A stretch of DNA of 64,000 nucleotides. Source: Polyangium sp. y55x31 (GTDB taxonomy: Bacteria > Myxococcota_A > Polyangia > Polyangiales > Polyangiaceae). The stretch spans positions 1 to 64,000 of the forward strand of contig NZ_JARZHG010000028.1 of the NCBI RefSeq assembly GCF_029946505.1. Direction: 5' to 3'. Positions 56,852 to 64,000 of the stretch are shown here, piece after piece. Positions within the stretch are counted from its first letter, which is position 1. Each line of letters begins with the position of its first letter. A program made the position numbers and the translations under genes. The notes under the pieces are model-generated. The model worked only from the letters and a program-made list of their open reading frames with translations. It did not search any database and was not told the DNA's origin.

Positions 56852-58942
56852 CTAGAAGCGAGAAACGATCTCGAGCCGCGCGCCCTCGAAGGGCGGGAAG
56901 AGGCGGCAGACGCCGGAGACGCAGCGGATCGCGCCGCGCCGCTGCCCGACGAAGAGGTTCACGGTGTTCACGAGCCGCGAGGCCCACGTGTCCGTGCTCC
57001 CCGATCGATACGTGAGGCCGCCGCTCAGGTAGTGGCAGAGCACCACCTTGAACTCGTCCTCGCCGGCGAGCTCGGGCTGGCAGCCGGGCCGCGTCGAGTA
57101 CTCGTAGCCGAAGACCGCCGAGAGGTGCGGCGACCAGTGGAGCGCCGTGTAGTTCTCGCCCTCGTTCCACACCCGACCGTGCGTCGCGGGCAGGTACCGG
57201 TTCCGGTGGAACCCTTGGAGCTGCAACGAAAACGGCCCCTTGATGTGCTTGACGAGGTCGTAGCGGATGTAGCCCTCGTAATAGAGGACGTCCGTCTCGC
57301 CCGGCGCCCGCGTCCCGAGCGTCGGCACGGCGCGCTCGGCGAGACGCATGCCGATCCAGGCGCGCGCGTGCGACTTGCCCTGCTCGCGGCTCATGTCGAC
57401 GCCCACGGCCGTGTCCCACGTGTCCGTGCGGAACTGGTCGTCCATCGACTGGCAGAGGTCGTTCGTGGGCACCTCGGTCCAGCTCCGGTACCGGCCGAGC
57501 CAGCCGTAGACCGACGTGTGCTCGCTGTACTTGAAGTTCGCGGTCGCGCGGCCGCCGGTCATGCACACGTTCGGCGACTCGATCGGCTCGATGTAGATCG
57601 GCTCCGCGGTCGGCGGCGCGCTGTAGGCGACGACGCTGTACTCGGGCGCGCTGTAGCCCGGCGTGGTCACGTCGATGTTCGAGCCGAGCGGAAAAAACTT
57701 CCGATTATGTTTGGCCTCCAAGGAAAGCTGGAGCTTGCCGAGGCCGAAGTTCGCGTTCGCGTAGACCGCGTACCCCGACACGTCGGCCTGCCGCTCCGTG
57801 GCCATGCCTTGCGCGTCGATCGCGCCCACGTGGCCGTCCCGGAGCTGCTGCCCCGCGACCTCCACGTAGAGGTCGCCGATCCCCGCGATCGACGGCACGT
57901 TCACCGATCCGCTGAACGTGCGGATCTGGTTGTGCGAGCGCCCTCCGGGCAGGACCGTGAACTCGGGGAACTGCGCGTAGCAGCGATCCACGCACGTCGA
58001 GTCGCCCGTGGGGCAGGCGTTCTTGCACGCGAGGTTCTCCTCGGTGAAGGACTTGCGCATCAGCACCGACGCGTTCGCGGCGAACTGGACGGCGTCGATC
58101 CCGCCCTCGACGCGGCCGCCGAAGATCGTGTCCTCGAGGTAGCTCGGCCTCGGTTCGGCCACGATCGGCTGCCCGTTGATGGCGTAGGTCGTCGCGGGCT
58201 TCGCGTCCGGAAAGCCGAAAAACAAGGGCGAACCTGCGCCGTGCAGGCGCCGGCCGCTCACCTCGTCGAAGCGCAGCGGGTTCATCTGCCCCGCGAGCAA
58301 GGTCGCGCCGATCCGCGCGGGCCCGAGCTTCTTGTCGAAGACGACCTTGCCGCCGCGGATCGTCGTGTCGATCGCGAGCTCGTCGATCTTGCGCACGCTG
58401 AGCACGAGACCGCGGCCGAGCTGCGCGTAGAAATCGCCGATCGTGACGTCGAGGCCCGGCTGGTTGTATCCGACGTAGAGTTTGGCCGGGTAGATGCTGT
58501 TCAGAAACCGCGTGTTGAGCTCGTTGTAGAAGCGATTCGCGTAGTCGATCGTCTGCGGGACCTGGGCGTTCGGATCCGCCTGCTTCACCGCGTCGATCTG
58601 CTTCTGCGCGATCACCTGCGCTTCGGTCCGCGTCGTCGTCAGGTAGTAGAGCGCCGAGTCGAGCCGCACGCCCACGCGGAAGCGCCACCACGTGGCCTGC
58701 ACGTTGAGGCGGTTGATCCACTCGCCGTAGTCGTCGTCGACGATCGGCCGCGGGTTGAACGCCCTTGGATCGTGGTTGCGGTTGTCCCAGCGGTAGTCGA
58801 CGACCGTGGTGTTGGTGACGTCGAGACCGATCGGCTCACCAGCCGGCCCGGGCAGGTCGAGGGCGCTCGCCGCGGGCGCGATCGCGAGGCTTCCGAGGGT
58901 GACGGCCAGCGCGGCTGCGGCGCGACGCGAGGAGGAGCTCAC
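56852..58942 (-). CDS. Outer-membrane beta-barrel-like protein (DUF6029 type)
   Basis: 696 residues. The GTG at 58942 is followed by a signal peptide (LAVTLGSLAIAPAASA). The body is rich in alternating aromatic/polar strands (VDYRWDNRNHDPRAF, YYEGYIRYDLVKHI) and ends in Phe (LEIVSRF), the outer-membrane insertion signal. An internal Cys cluster (CKNACPTGDSTCVDRC) may be a loop disulfide. DUF6029 members occur beside TlpA-like thioredoxins in myxobacteria, and here it is the third of three genes after two such lipoproteins. The transported or bound substrate is unknown. Confidence 0.8.
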   Translation of the reverse strand: MSSSSRRAAAALAVTLGSLAIAPAASALDLPGPAGEPIGLDVTNTTVVDYRWDNRNHDPRAFNPRPIVDDDYGEWINRLNVQATWWRFRVGVRLDSALYYLTTTRTEAQVIAQKQIDAVKQADPNAQVPQTIDYANRFYNELNTRFLNSIYPAKLYVGYNQPGLDVTIGDFYAQLGRGLVLSVRKIDELAIDTTIRGGKVVFDKKLGPARIGATLLAGQMNPLRFDEVSGRRLHGAGSPLFFGFPDAKPATTYAINGQPIVAEPRPSYLEDTIFGGRVEGGIDAVQFAANASVLMRKSFTEENLACKNACPTGDSTCVDRCYAQFPEFTVLPGGRSHNQIRTFSGSVNVPSIAGIGDLYVEVAGQQLRDGHVGAIDAQGMATERQADVSGYAVYANANFGLGKLQLSLEAKHNRKFFPLGSNIDVTTPGYSAPEYSVVAYSAPPTAEPIYIEPIESPNVCMTGGRATANFKYSEHTSVYGWLGRYRSWTEVPTNDLCQSMDDQFRTDTWDTAVGVDMSREQGKSHARAWIGMRLAERAVPTLGTRAPGETDVLYYEGYIRYDLVKHIKGPFSLQLQGFHRNRYLPATHGRVWNEGENYTALHWSPHLSAVFGYEYSTRPGCQPELAGEDEFKVVLCHYLSGGLTYRSGSTDTWASRLVNTVNLFVGQRRGAIRCVSGVCRLFPPFEGARLEIVSRF

Positions 58943-58976
58943 GCGCGCCTTCTACCATGGCGCGCGCGCCGCCCGA

Positions 58977-59504
58977 TCACTCCGCGAGGGCCTTCTCGAC
59001 CTCAGCGGACAGGGTTTTCTCGTCACCCGCGGTGTATCCGCCGCGCTTGTGCACGATCGAACCATCCTTGCTGATGAGCACGGTGAAGGGCAGCTCGCGC
59101 TTCGGGTTGTAGCGTGCCGTCACCACGGTCTCCTCGTCGAGCAGCACCGGGAAGATCATGTCCTTCGAGCGCACCACGCTGCTCACTTGCGCGCGCGACT
59201 CCGGCCCGTCGGCGGAGACGGCGAGCACGACGAACCCGCGATCCTTGTGCTTTTTGTAAAGGTCGACGAGGTGCGGCATCTCGATCATGCAGGGGTCGCA
59301 GGTGGTCGACCAGAAGTCGATCAGCACCACGCTGTTCCCCTTGTAGTCCGAGAGCCGGACTTGCTTGCCGTCGAGCGACGGCAGCGTGAAGTCGGGCGCC
59401 GTCGCGCCGCCGCCGGCCTTCGCGGAAGGCATTTCGCCACCACACGAACTGAGGAGGAGGCCGGCGATCGCGGCGCCGAAGACGTGAGCTTTTCGCGCGT
59501 TCAT
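58977..59504 (-). CDS. TlpA-like thioredoxin-fold lipoprotein
   Basis: 175 residues. ATG 59504 gives the lipobox LLLSSC (about Cys21). The domain begins APDFTLPSLDGKQVRLSDYKG and carries the redox site STTCDPCMIEMP (CDPC in place of the usual CxPC variants). LPFTVLISKDGSIVHKRGG is the cis-Pro region. A membrane-anchored thiol:disulfide reductase role is expected (for example in cytochrome c or outer-membrane protein maturation). It lies 34 nt upstream of the barrel gene, so it is likely co-transcribed. The longer frame from 59522 uses a TTG and adds no signal. Confidence 0.9.
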   Translation of the reverse strand: MNARKAHVFGAAIAGLLLSSCGGEMPSAKAGGGATAPDFTLPSLDGKQVRLSDYKGNSVVLIDFWSTTCDPCMIEMPHLVDLYKKHKDRGFVVLAVSADGPESRAQVSSVVRSKDMIFPVLLDEETVVTARYNPKRELPFTVLISKDGSIVHKRGGYTAGDEKTLSAEVEKALAE

Positions 59505-59544
59505 CCGCGCATCATGCCGCAAACGGGGAAAGGGAGCACGCAGG

Positions 59545-59603
59545 CGGGCTTTGCCCGGCCGAGAGGGGGACGCGAGGCGTCCCCCTCGGGACTGACTAGA
59601 GCG
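59545..59603 (-). repeat. 59-nt double-hairpin repeat, copy B (includes gene stop)
   Basis: Identical at 57 of 59 positions to 14040-14098; the differences are at 59559 and 59595. As in copy A, the repeat takes in the last codon (CTC) and TAG stop of the minus-strand gene, then shows the 11-bp GAGGGGGACGC stem. Confidence 0.8.
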
Positions 59604-60306
59604 TCCCCTTGATGACCTTCTCGAAGGTGTTCCAGTACGTCGCGGGAGGAGGACCCGCGTACGTGTGGACGATCTCCATCGTGCGCGTGTCGATGATGAT
59701 GTTCGCCGGGAACGAATCGCTCTCCCAGAGCGCCGCGAGCTTGCCGCCCGGATCGGTCACGGCCGGGTAGTCGATGGCGAACTTCTTCACCCACTTCGAC
59801 AGATCGTCGGGCGTCGCCGGCGAACCGGAGATTCCTTCCGCGAGCGCGAGGAGGAACTCGCCGCCCATCGGGTTGTACTTCGCGCGCAGGCCCGGGAGCA
59901 CCTCGGCCGCCTCGTACTGGCAAGGGCCGCACCACGAAGCGGAGATGATGATCGCGAGCGCCTTCGGCTTCGGCGTGTCCTTGGGGAACACGGAGTTTTC
60001 CGGAAAAACTCCGTCACCCGTCGGATTGTAGAACTCGGCAAAGGAGATGAATCGCACGCCGTCGCCGATATTTTCCTTCGCGTTCGGAAAACCGATCAGC
60101 TCGTAATTCTGCGCTATCGAGCCCTTGCTGATGCCGTAAGGACCTGCGGGATACGGGAGAGACCACGATCCACGCGGGAGCTGCCCCGTTTGATCGGGGA
60201 ACCCCGGTGTCACGTTGGCTTCGCCCTCGTCACCGCCGCAGCCGATCAAACCGAAAGCTGCCGTCAGACCGAGAACCAAGCACCGAAAGAGCACGTCGTT
60301 TCGCAT
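59596..60306 (-). CDS. Thioredoxin-fold lipoprotein, second
   Basis: 236 residues. The lipobox FGLIGC (about Cys23) follows a signal from ATG 60306. A thioredoxin-like fold carries the redox site SASWCGPCQYEAAEVL (CGPC) and a late cis-Pro region SFPANIIIDTRTMEIV. The 80 residues before the active site include LPYPAGPYGISKGSIAQNYELIGF, of a type seen in myxobacterial TlpA-like lipoproteins. It starts the likely three-gene unit ending at the outer-membrane barrel. Its last codon and stop are inside the dispersed repeat. The 410-residue upstream extension has no biological support. Confidence 0.88.
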   Translation of the reverse strand: MRNDVLFRCLVLGLTAAFGLIGCGGDEGEANVTPGFPDQTGQLPRGSWSLPYPAGPYGISKGSIAQNYELIGFPNAKENIGDGVRFISFAEFYNPTGDGVFPENSVFPKDTPKPKALAIIISASWCGPCQYEAAEVLPGLRAKYNPMGGEFLLALAEGISGSPATPDDLSKWVKKFAIDYPAVTDPGGKLAALWESDSFPANIIIDTRTMEIVHTYAGPPPATYWNTFEKVIKGTL

Positions 60307-60493
60307 GATGCCACCGCGCCTGGAATGAGGTAGGTCGGAATGGTCCTCGCGGGGGTGCGGCGCGTCAAGCGCCCTCCTTGGCAAAAGGCCTCGCCTGGAC
60401 CCGATCCTTACCCAGGCAAGATGCGTGGAACACGGCACCGTCCCATGCATACCCACATCCACGGAGGGACGGCCCTCCGAGGTCGAGGTCACC

Positions 60494-61819
60494 ATGCAGC
60501 ATTCTCCCGTTCTCCGTCCGCGGCAGCCCGCGCGCCTTCGATTCGCCGCCGCCCTTTCGCTCCTCTCGCTCCTTTTCAGTGGCGCGCTCGGCGCCTGCTC
60601 CGAAGAAGAGGTGCCGTTCTGCTTCGGCGGCTTCGTCACCGCAGACGGTAAATGCGAGGGAAAGTGCACTCCCGACAAGTGCCTGCCCGGCAACACTTGC
60701 GTGGGGAACCGCTGCGTCCTCGAGTGCGCCGCGCACAGTGATTGCCTCGCGGATGGAACGCAGGACTGCGTTGCCGCGGTCGAGGACGATACGAACCGCG
60801 AACTTTTCGCCTGCCAGCCGAACGACAAGCCCTACGGCTTCGGCTTCAAATGCCCGTTCGGCGACGAGTGCAGCAAAACCCTCTCCTGCCCGGAGACGGG
60901 CACGCCTTGCTTCCTCGACCAGTGCGGCGGCGCGCCCGACACCTGCCAGCTCGACACCGACTTCTGTTACGGACGCGCGAACTGCCTCGTCGGGAAATGC
61001 CCCGACAAGACGCCGTGCACCGTGCTCACGTGCGCGCCGGGCGAGTGCAAGGCGCCGCTCTCGTGCCTCTCGGCGGCCGAGGGTGACGCCAATGCTTTCT
61101 GCACCAAGCAAGATTGCCAGAGCGACGCCGAGTGCCCCGGCGGCTTCTACTGCGGCACGACCCGCGAGGCGCGCGAGCTCTGCGGCAGCATGAATCCGAC
61201 GAAGGGCAACAACGGCCTCTGCGGCGAGTCGTCCGACCCGTGCATCGAGCCGAGCTCGCTCGGGCAGGGCAACACGATGTTCGAGGGCCAGCTCTGTGTA
61301 CTCCGGAAGACGTGCATCCAGCGCGACACGTGCGCCCCGTGCAACACTGATCTGGACTGCTCGCAGGTCCCGAACAGCCACTGCATCTCGCTCCCCAAGG
61401 ACACGACGAAGCGCTGCGCCTCCGAGTGCGTGAAGGACTCCGACTGCGGCCGCTCCTACGAGTGCAAGCCCGTCGACGAGACCAAGCCCGAGGGTCCGAA
61501 GGCCTGCTTCCACCGCTTCGGCGCCTGCGTCGGCGAGGGCAACTACTGCGAGCCGTGCGTGACCGACGAGGACTGCGGCCCGCTCACCGGCCTCTCCGTC
61601 TGCTTCCAGGCCACCGACGGCAGCCGCGGCTGCGTCGATCTCGCCACCTCCGGCGGAGCCTGCATGTCGAACGACGACTGCCCGCTCGCGCCGAGCGGCA
61701 AGCACGCCGAGTGCGATCTCAACCCGGGCTCGCAGAACTACCAGAAGTGCCAGCTCTTCCCCTACACGCTCGCCAACCCGTCGAACCCGGATCAGGGCGG
61801 CGAGTCGAGCTGCTGGTAA
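60494..61819 (+). CDS. Large Cys-rich lipoprotein
   Basis: 441 residues. The ATG at 60494 has GAGGT ahead. A signal ends at the lipobox SGALGAC (about Cys34). About 48 cysteines follow, in modules such as CTPDKCLPGNTC, CAAHSDCLADG, CQSDAECPGGFYC, CVKDSDCGRSYEC and CVTDEDCG: the C-x(5-6)-DC pattern of Dickkopf/EGF-like repeats that is common in myxobacterial surface proteins. No enzymatic motif. It is likely an outer-membrane lipoprotein with disulfide-knit modules, plausibly served by the nearby thioredoxin-like lipoproteins. Function unknown. Confidence 0.85.
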   Translation: MQHSPVLRPRQPARLRFAAALSLLSLLFSGALGACSEEEVPFCFGGFVTADGKCEGKCTPDKCLPGNTCVGNRCVLECAAHSDCLADGTQDCVAAVEDDTNRELFACQPNDKPYGFGFKCPFGDECSKTLSCPETGTPCFLDQCGGAPDTCQLDTDFCYGRANCLVGKCPDKTPCTVLTCAPGECKAPLSCLSAAEGDANAFCTKQDCQSDAECPGGFYCGTTREARELCGSMNPTKGNNGLCGESSDPCIEPSSLGQGNTMFEGQLCVLRKTCIQRDTCAPCNTDLDCSQVPNSHCISLPKDTTKRCASECVKDSDCGRSYECKPVDETKPEGPKACFHRFGACVGEGNYCEPCVTDEDCGPLTGLSVCFQATDGSRGCVDLATSGGACMSNDDCPLAPSGKHAECDLNPGSQNYQKCQLFPYTLANPSNPDQGGESSCW

Positions 61820-62040
61820 GTCGCGCTGGTCTGTTTCCGTCTCGATCGATCGCTCCTTGCCGCGCAAACCTTTTCGCGGAGCGCGGCGCGTCTCTTTCGC
61901 ACCTTCCCCTCCTGAGCCGGCATTTCCGCGAGGGCCCCGGCGATGGACGGGAGGGTGCTCACCTCGCACGTCGCATGGCGCAGAAGCTGCACGTGCGCTT
62001 CAACGTTCGTTACTCGCTTCTTCAACAAGGAGAGCTTCGC

Positions 62041-63219
62041 ATGTCGCAGAAAAACAAGTGGATCCGCTTCGCCGCCGCGCCCGCCTTCGTGCTCGGAGTC
62101 GGCCTCACCGCAGGCCTCGGTTGCAGCGACGTCGCCGACATCGTCGAGGGGTGCGACGAGTTCAGGGCCGACGCGCAGTGGGGCGCGAACCTCGACGTCG
62201 ACTTCCGCGTGAAGTCCTTCATGGGCGCCTCGGGCGCGTTCATCACGCTCGCCGATCAGATGATCGCCGACGTCACGGCGGCCTGCGAGGGCATCGCCAA
62301 GGCGACGAACCGCGACTCCGCGAAGTGGGATCGGATGGAGGGCTCGGCTCGCCTCGAGGCCGTGTGCAAGGAGGCCGAGGCCGGGTTCGACGAGGTGATC
62401 AAGGCGAACGCGAACGTGCAGCTCGTCGCGCTCGTCGAGGGCGGCAAGTGCGAGGCGAGCCTCGACGCGGCCGCCGAGTGCAACGCGCGCTGCGACGTGA
62501 GCGGCAAGTGCACGCCGGCGCAGCTCGAAGCCAAGTGCGAGCCCGGCAAGCTCGCGGGCTCGTGCACCGCCGAGTGCAGGGGCTCGTGTACGGCCGACGT
62601 CGGCGCCACGGTCGAGTGCAAGGGCTCGTGCAGCGCCGTCTGCAACGGCAAGTGCAACGGCACGTGCTCCACGGGCGACGCGAACAACTGCAACGGCCGC
62701 TGCGACGGCACGTGCGAGGGCACCTGCTCGGGCTCGTGCGAGCTCGAGGCCAACGCCGCCGTGCAGTGCGACGGCACCTGCCGCGGCGAGTGCTCCGTCG
62801 ACTTCCAGGCCCCGCACTGCGAGGGCAAGATCACGCCGCCCGAGTGCGAGCTCGACGCCGACTGCCAGGCGAGCTGCAACGCCGAGATCCAGGCGGAGGC
62901 CTCGTGCACGCCGCCCAAGGTCACGATCGAGATCCAGGGCGGCGCGACCGCGGATCTCGAGGCGCTCGCCGCCGCGCTCGAGGAGCACCTGCCGAAGCTC
63001 ATCGTGAACGGCGTCGAGCGTGGTCAGGCCGCGCTCGACGCGGGCCAGGTCCTCGTCGAGGTCGGCGGCAACCTGAAGGGCGCGCTCACGTCGAGCGGCA
63101 AGGCCCTCGTCTGCGCGACGACCGCGGCGAGCGCCGCGCTCAACGCGAGCGTCGAGGTGCAGGTCTCCGTCGAGGCCAGCGCCAGCATCGGCGGCAAGGC
63201 TGCCGGCTCCGTCAACTGA
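62041..63219 (+). CDS. Cys-knot-repeat lipoprotein
   Basis: 392 residues; AAGGAGA before ATG 62041. The signal ends at GLGC (about Cys28). The N-terminal half (about 30-150) is helical, and the middle (about 150-285) is a Cys-Gly repeat with CSAVCNGKCNGTCS, CNGRCDGTCEGTCSGSC and similar blocks, a Cys every 4 residues. A C-terminal helical domain is Ala/Val/Ser-rich. The Cys every four residues suggests a disulfide ladder or metal-binding rod. A strong terminator closes the gene. Function unknown; the family occurs in multiple myxobacterial copies. Confidence 0.82.
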   Translation: MSQKNKWIRFAAAPAFVLGVGLTAGLGCSDVADIVEGCDEFRADAQWGANLDVDFRVKSFMGASGAFITLADQMIADVTAACEGIAKATNRDSAKWDRMEGSARLEAVCKEAEAGFDEVIKANANVQLVALVEGGKCEASLDAAAECNARCDVSGKCTPAQLEAKCEPGKLAGSCTAECRGSCTADVGATVECKGSCSAVCNGKCNGTCSTGDANNCNGRCDGTCEGTCSGSCELEANAAVQCDGTCRGECSVDFQAPHCEGKITPPECELDADCQASCNAEIQAEASCTPPKVTIEIQGGATADLEALAAALEEHLPKLIVNGVERGQAALDAGQVLVEVGGNLKGALTSSGKALVCATTAASAALNASVEVQVSVEASASIGGKAAGSVN

Positions 63220-63230
63220 GCGCCTGATCG

Positions 63231-63278
63231 ACGCGCCGCCCGGCCGCTCGTCGTGCCGGGCGGCGCGTTTTCTTTTTG
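63231..63278 (+). terminator. Strong intrinsic terminator
   Basis: A 14-bp perfect stem (63231-63244 with 63255-63268), 10-nt loop, then TTTCTTTTTG. It is the clearest rho-independent terminator in the window and separates the Cys-knot gene from mrp. Confidence 0.9.
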
Positions 63279-63395
63279 TTTCGCCCCGGCCGTTTTTCTC
63301 GGCGGCAGCACGCTCGTGCGACGGTGGAACGGGTTGACGACACCCGTGGCTGGTCCTAACAGACCGGCTGCCCCGCGCCTGCCCCGAAGGAAATC

Positions 63396-64000
63396 ATGGC
63401 AATCACGGTCGAATCCGCGAAATCTGCGCTCGGAAAGGTCGAGGACCCCGAGCTCTCTCGTCCCCTCGTCGACGTCGGCATGCTGGGCGACGTCAACGTC
63501 GAGGGTGACAACGTCACCGTCGGCGTCACGCTCACGACGCCGGCGTGCCCTTACAAGGCGCGGATCCAGGACGACGTGACGGCGGCGCTCAAGGCCGCCG
63601 GCGCCGCGAACGTCACGATTCATTGGAGCTCCAACGTTCCCGAGCGCAACATCATGGCCGACGACCCTTGCCCCGGTGTGAAGAACATCGTGCTCGTCAT
63701 GAGCGGCAAGGGCGGCGTCGGAAAGAGCACGGTCGCCGCGAACCTGACGCTCGCGCTGAACCGCCTCGGTTGCCGCGTGGGCCTACTCGACGCCGACATG
63801 TACGGGCCCAGCGTGCCCACGATGCTCGGCGTGATGGGCCGACCGACCTCGGCCGACGGGCAGCACTTCCTGCCGCTCGAGCGCTTCGGCGTGAAGCTCA
63901 TGTCGATCGGCTTCTTGCTCGAAGACGCGCGTCAAGCCGTCGTGTGGCGCGGGCCGATGATCCAGAACGCGCTGCTCCAGTTCATGAAGGACGTCGACTG
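63396..64000 (+). CDS. mrp: Mrp/ApbC family P-loop iron-sulfur carrier (3'-truncated by window end)
   Basis: The first 201 codons are present. An AAGGA site precedes ATG 63396. A MIP18/DUF59-like N-terminal domain (about 1-80, LTTPACPYKARI) leads to the P-loop SGKGGVGKST (about 103-112), followed by DADMYGPSVPTML and the MLGxxG region, then DARQAVVWRGPMI. This is the Mrp/NBP35 fold, which loads Fe-S clusters onto apoproteins. The second half and the CxxC motif lie outside the window. Confidence 0.93.
   Translation, partial: MAITVESAKSALGKVEDPELSRPLVDVGMLGDVNVEGDNVTVGVTLTTPACPYKARIQDDVTAALKAAGAANVTIHWSSNVPERNIMADDPCPGVKNIVLVMSGKGGVGKSTVAANLTLALNRLGCRVGLLDADMYGPSVPTMLGVMGRPTSADGQHFLPLERFGVKLMSIGFLLEDARQAVVWRGPMIQNALLQFMKDVD

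Noticed and set aside
60340-60368. Promoter TTGACG...GACCAT for the lipoprotein at 60306
   Set aside because: The -10 matches consensus in only three positions, too weak to list.

Overview
The window is chromosomal DNA of a GC-rich, predatory-type myxobacterium, most like the Polyangium/Sorangium side of Myxococcota. The markers are a complete mglBA polarity switch (nearly the Myxococcus proteins), a PilZ protein of the myxobacterial TIGR02266 type, an FHA-GAF sigma-54 activator, a Ser/Thr kinase fused to a formylglycine-generating-enzyme domain, and many Cys-rich lipoproteins with long Gly/Ser linkers. Third codon positions are almost always G or C. I see no phage, IS element, CRISPR array, rRNA or complete tRNA.

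Layout. 0-7 kb (+): gpsA, a Pro/Gln-repeat secreted protein, an FHA/sigma-54 activator abutting mutS2. 7-12.6 kb (-): a tight six-gene run rne/rng - pilZ - ribE - ribB(X) - ribH - nusB. 12.8-15.7 kb (-): two paralogous Cys-rich lipoproteins and pccB. 15.8-20.7 kb: kinase-PEGA-FGE fusion, a PpiC/SurA-type lipoprotein (-), pyrH and rpoZ. 20.7-22.5 kb: a methyltransferase, a repeat cluster and a metallophosphoesterase. 22.7-26.5 kb (+): an unknown acidic protein and an isolated TssM-like protein. 26.5-30.1 kb (-): rimI, a VWA lipoprotein, alr and a small lipoprotein. 30.3 kb: a 39-residue very basic protein. 30.6-31.6 kb (-): mglBA. 32.1-36.1 kb (+): a large TPR/DUF3857/transglutaminase protein and a coupled small membrane protein. 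36.2-41.1 kb (-): carB and an ASKHA/ferredoxin corrinoid-activator-like protein. 41.3-43 kb (+): rpmI-rplT-pheS. 43-47 kb: an ABC exporter (-) and a primary-type sigma factor (+). 47-54.4 kb: dacB (-), two small envelope proteins, an FAH-family protein (-), pyrG, a fatty-acid desaturase (-) and a CBS protein with a basic tail. 54.4-60.3 kb: a lipid kinase (-), a HEAT lipoprotein (+), then a minus-strand set of two thioredoxin-like lipoproteins and an outer-membrane barrel. 60.5-63.2 kb (+): two Cys-rich lipoproteins. The window ends inside an mrp/apbC P-loop gene.

Most of the content is housekeeping (riboflavin, pyrimidines, translation, envelope). The least explained signals lie outside the gene list. 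(1) The nonamer GGTTYGTCC occurs 13 times by hand scan where about one is expected, all nine copies before 27.5 kb on the + strand and all four after 40 kb on the - strand. (2) One copy replaces the conserved metal-binding His of RibB with Gln. (3) A 59-nt double-hairpin repeat supplies the last codon and stop of two unrelated genes. (4) Nested hairpins and a stop-codon hairpin cluster at 21.6-21.75 kb. (5) An AT-richer, inverted-repeat-dense leader precedes the TssM pair.
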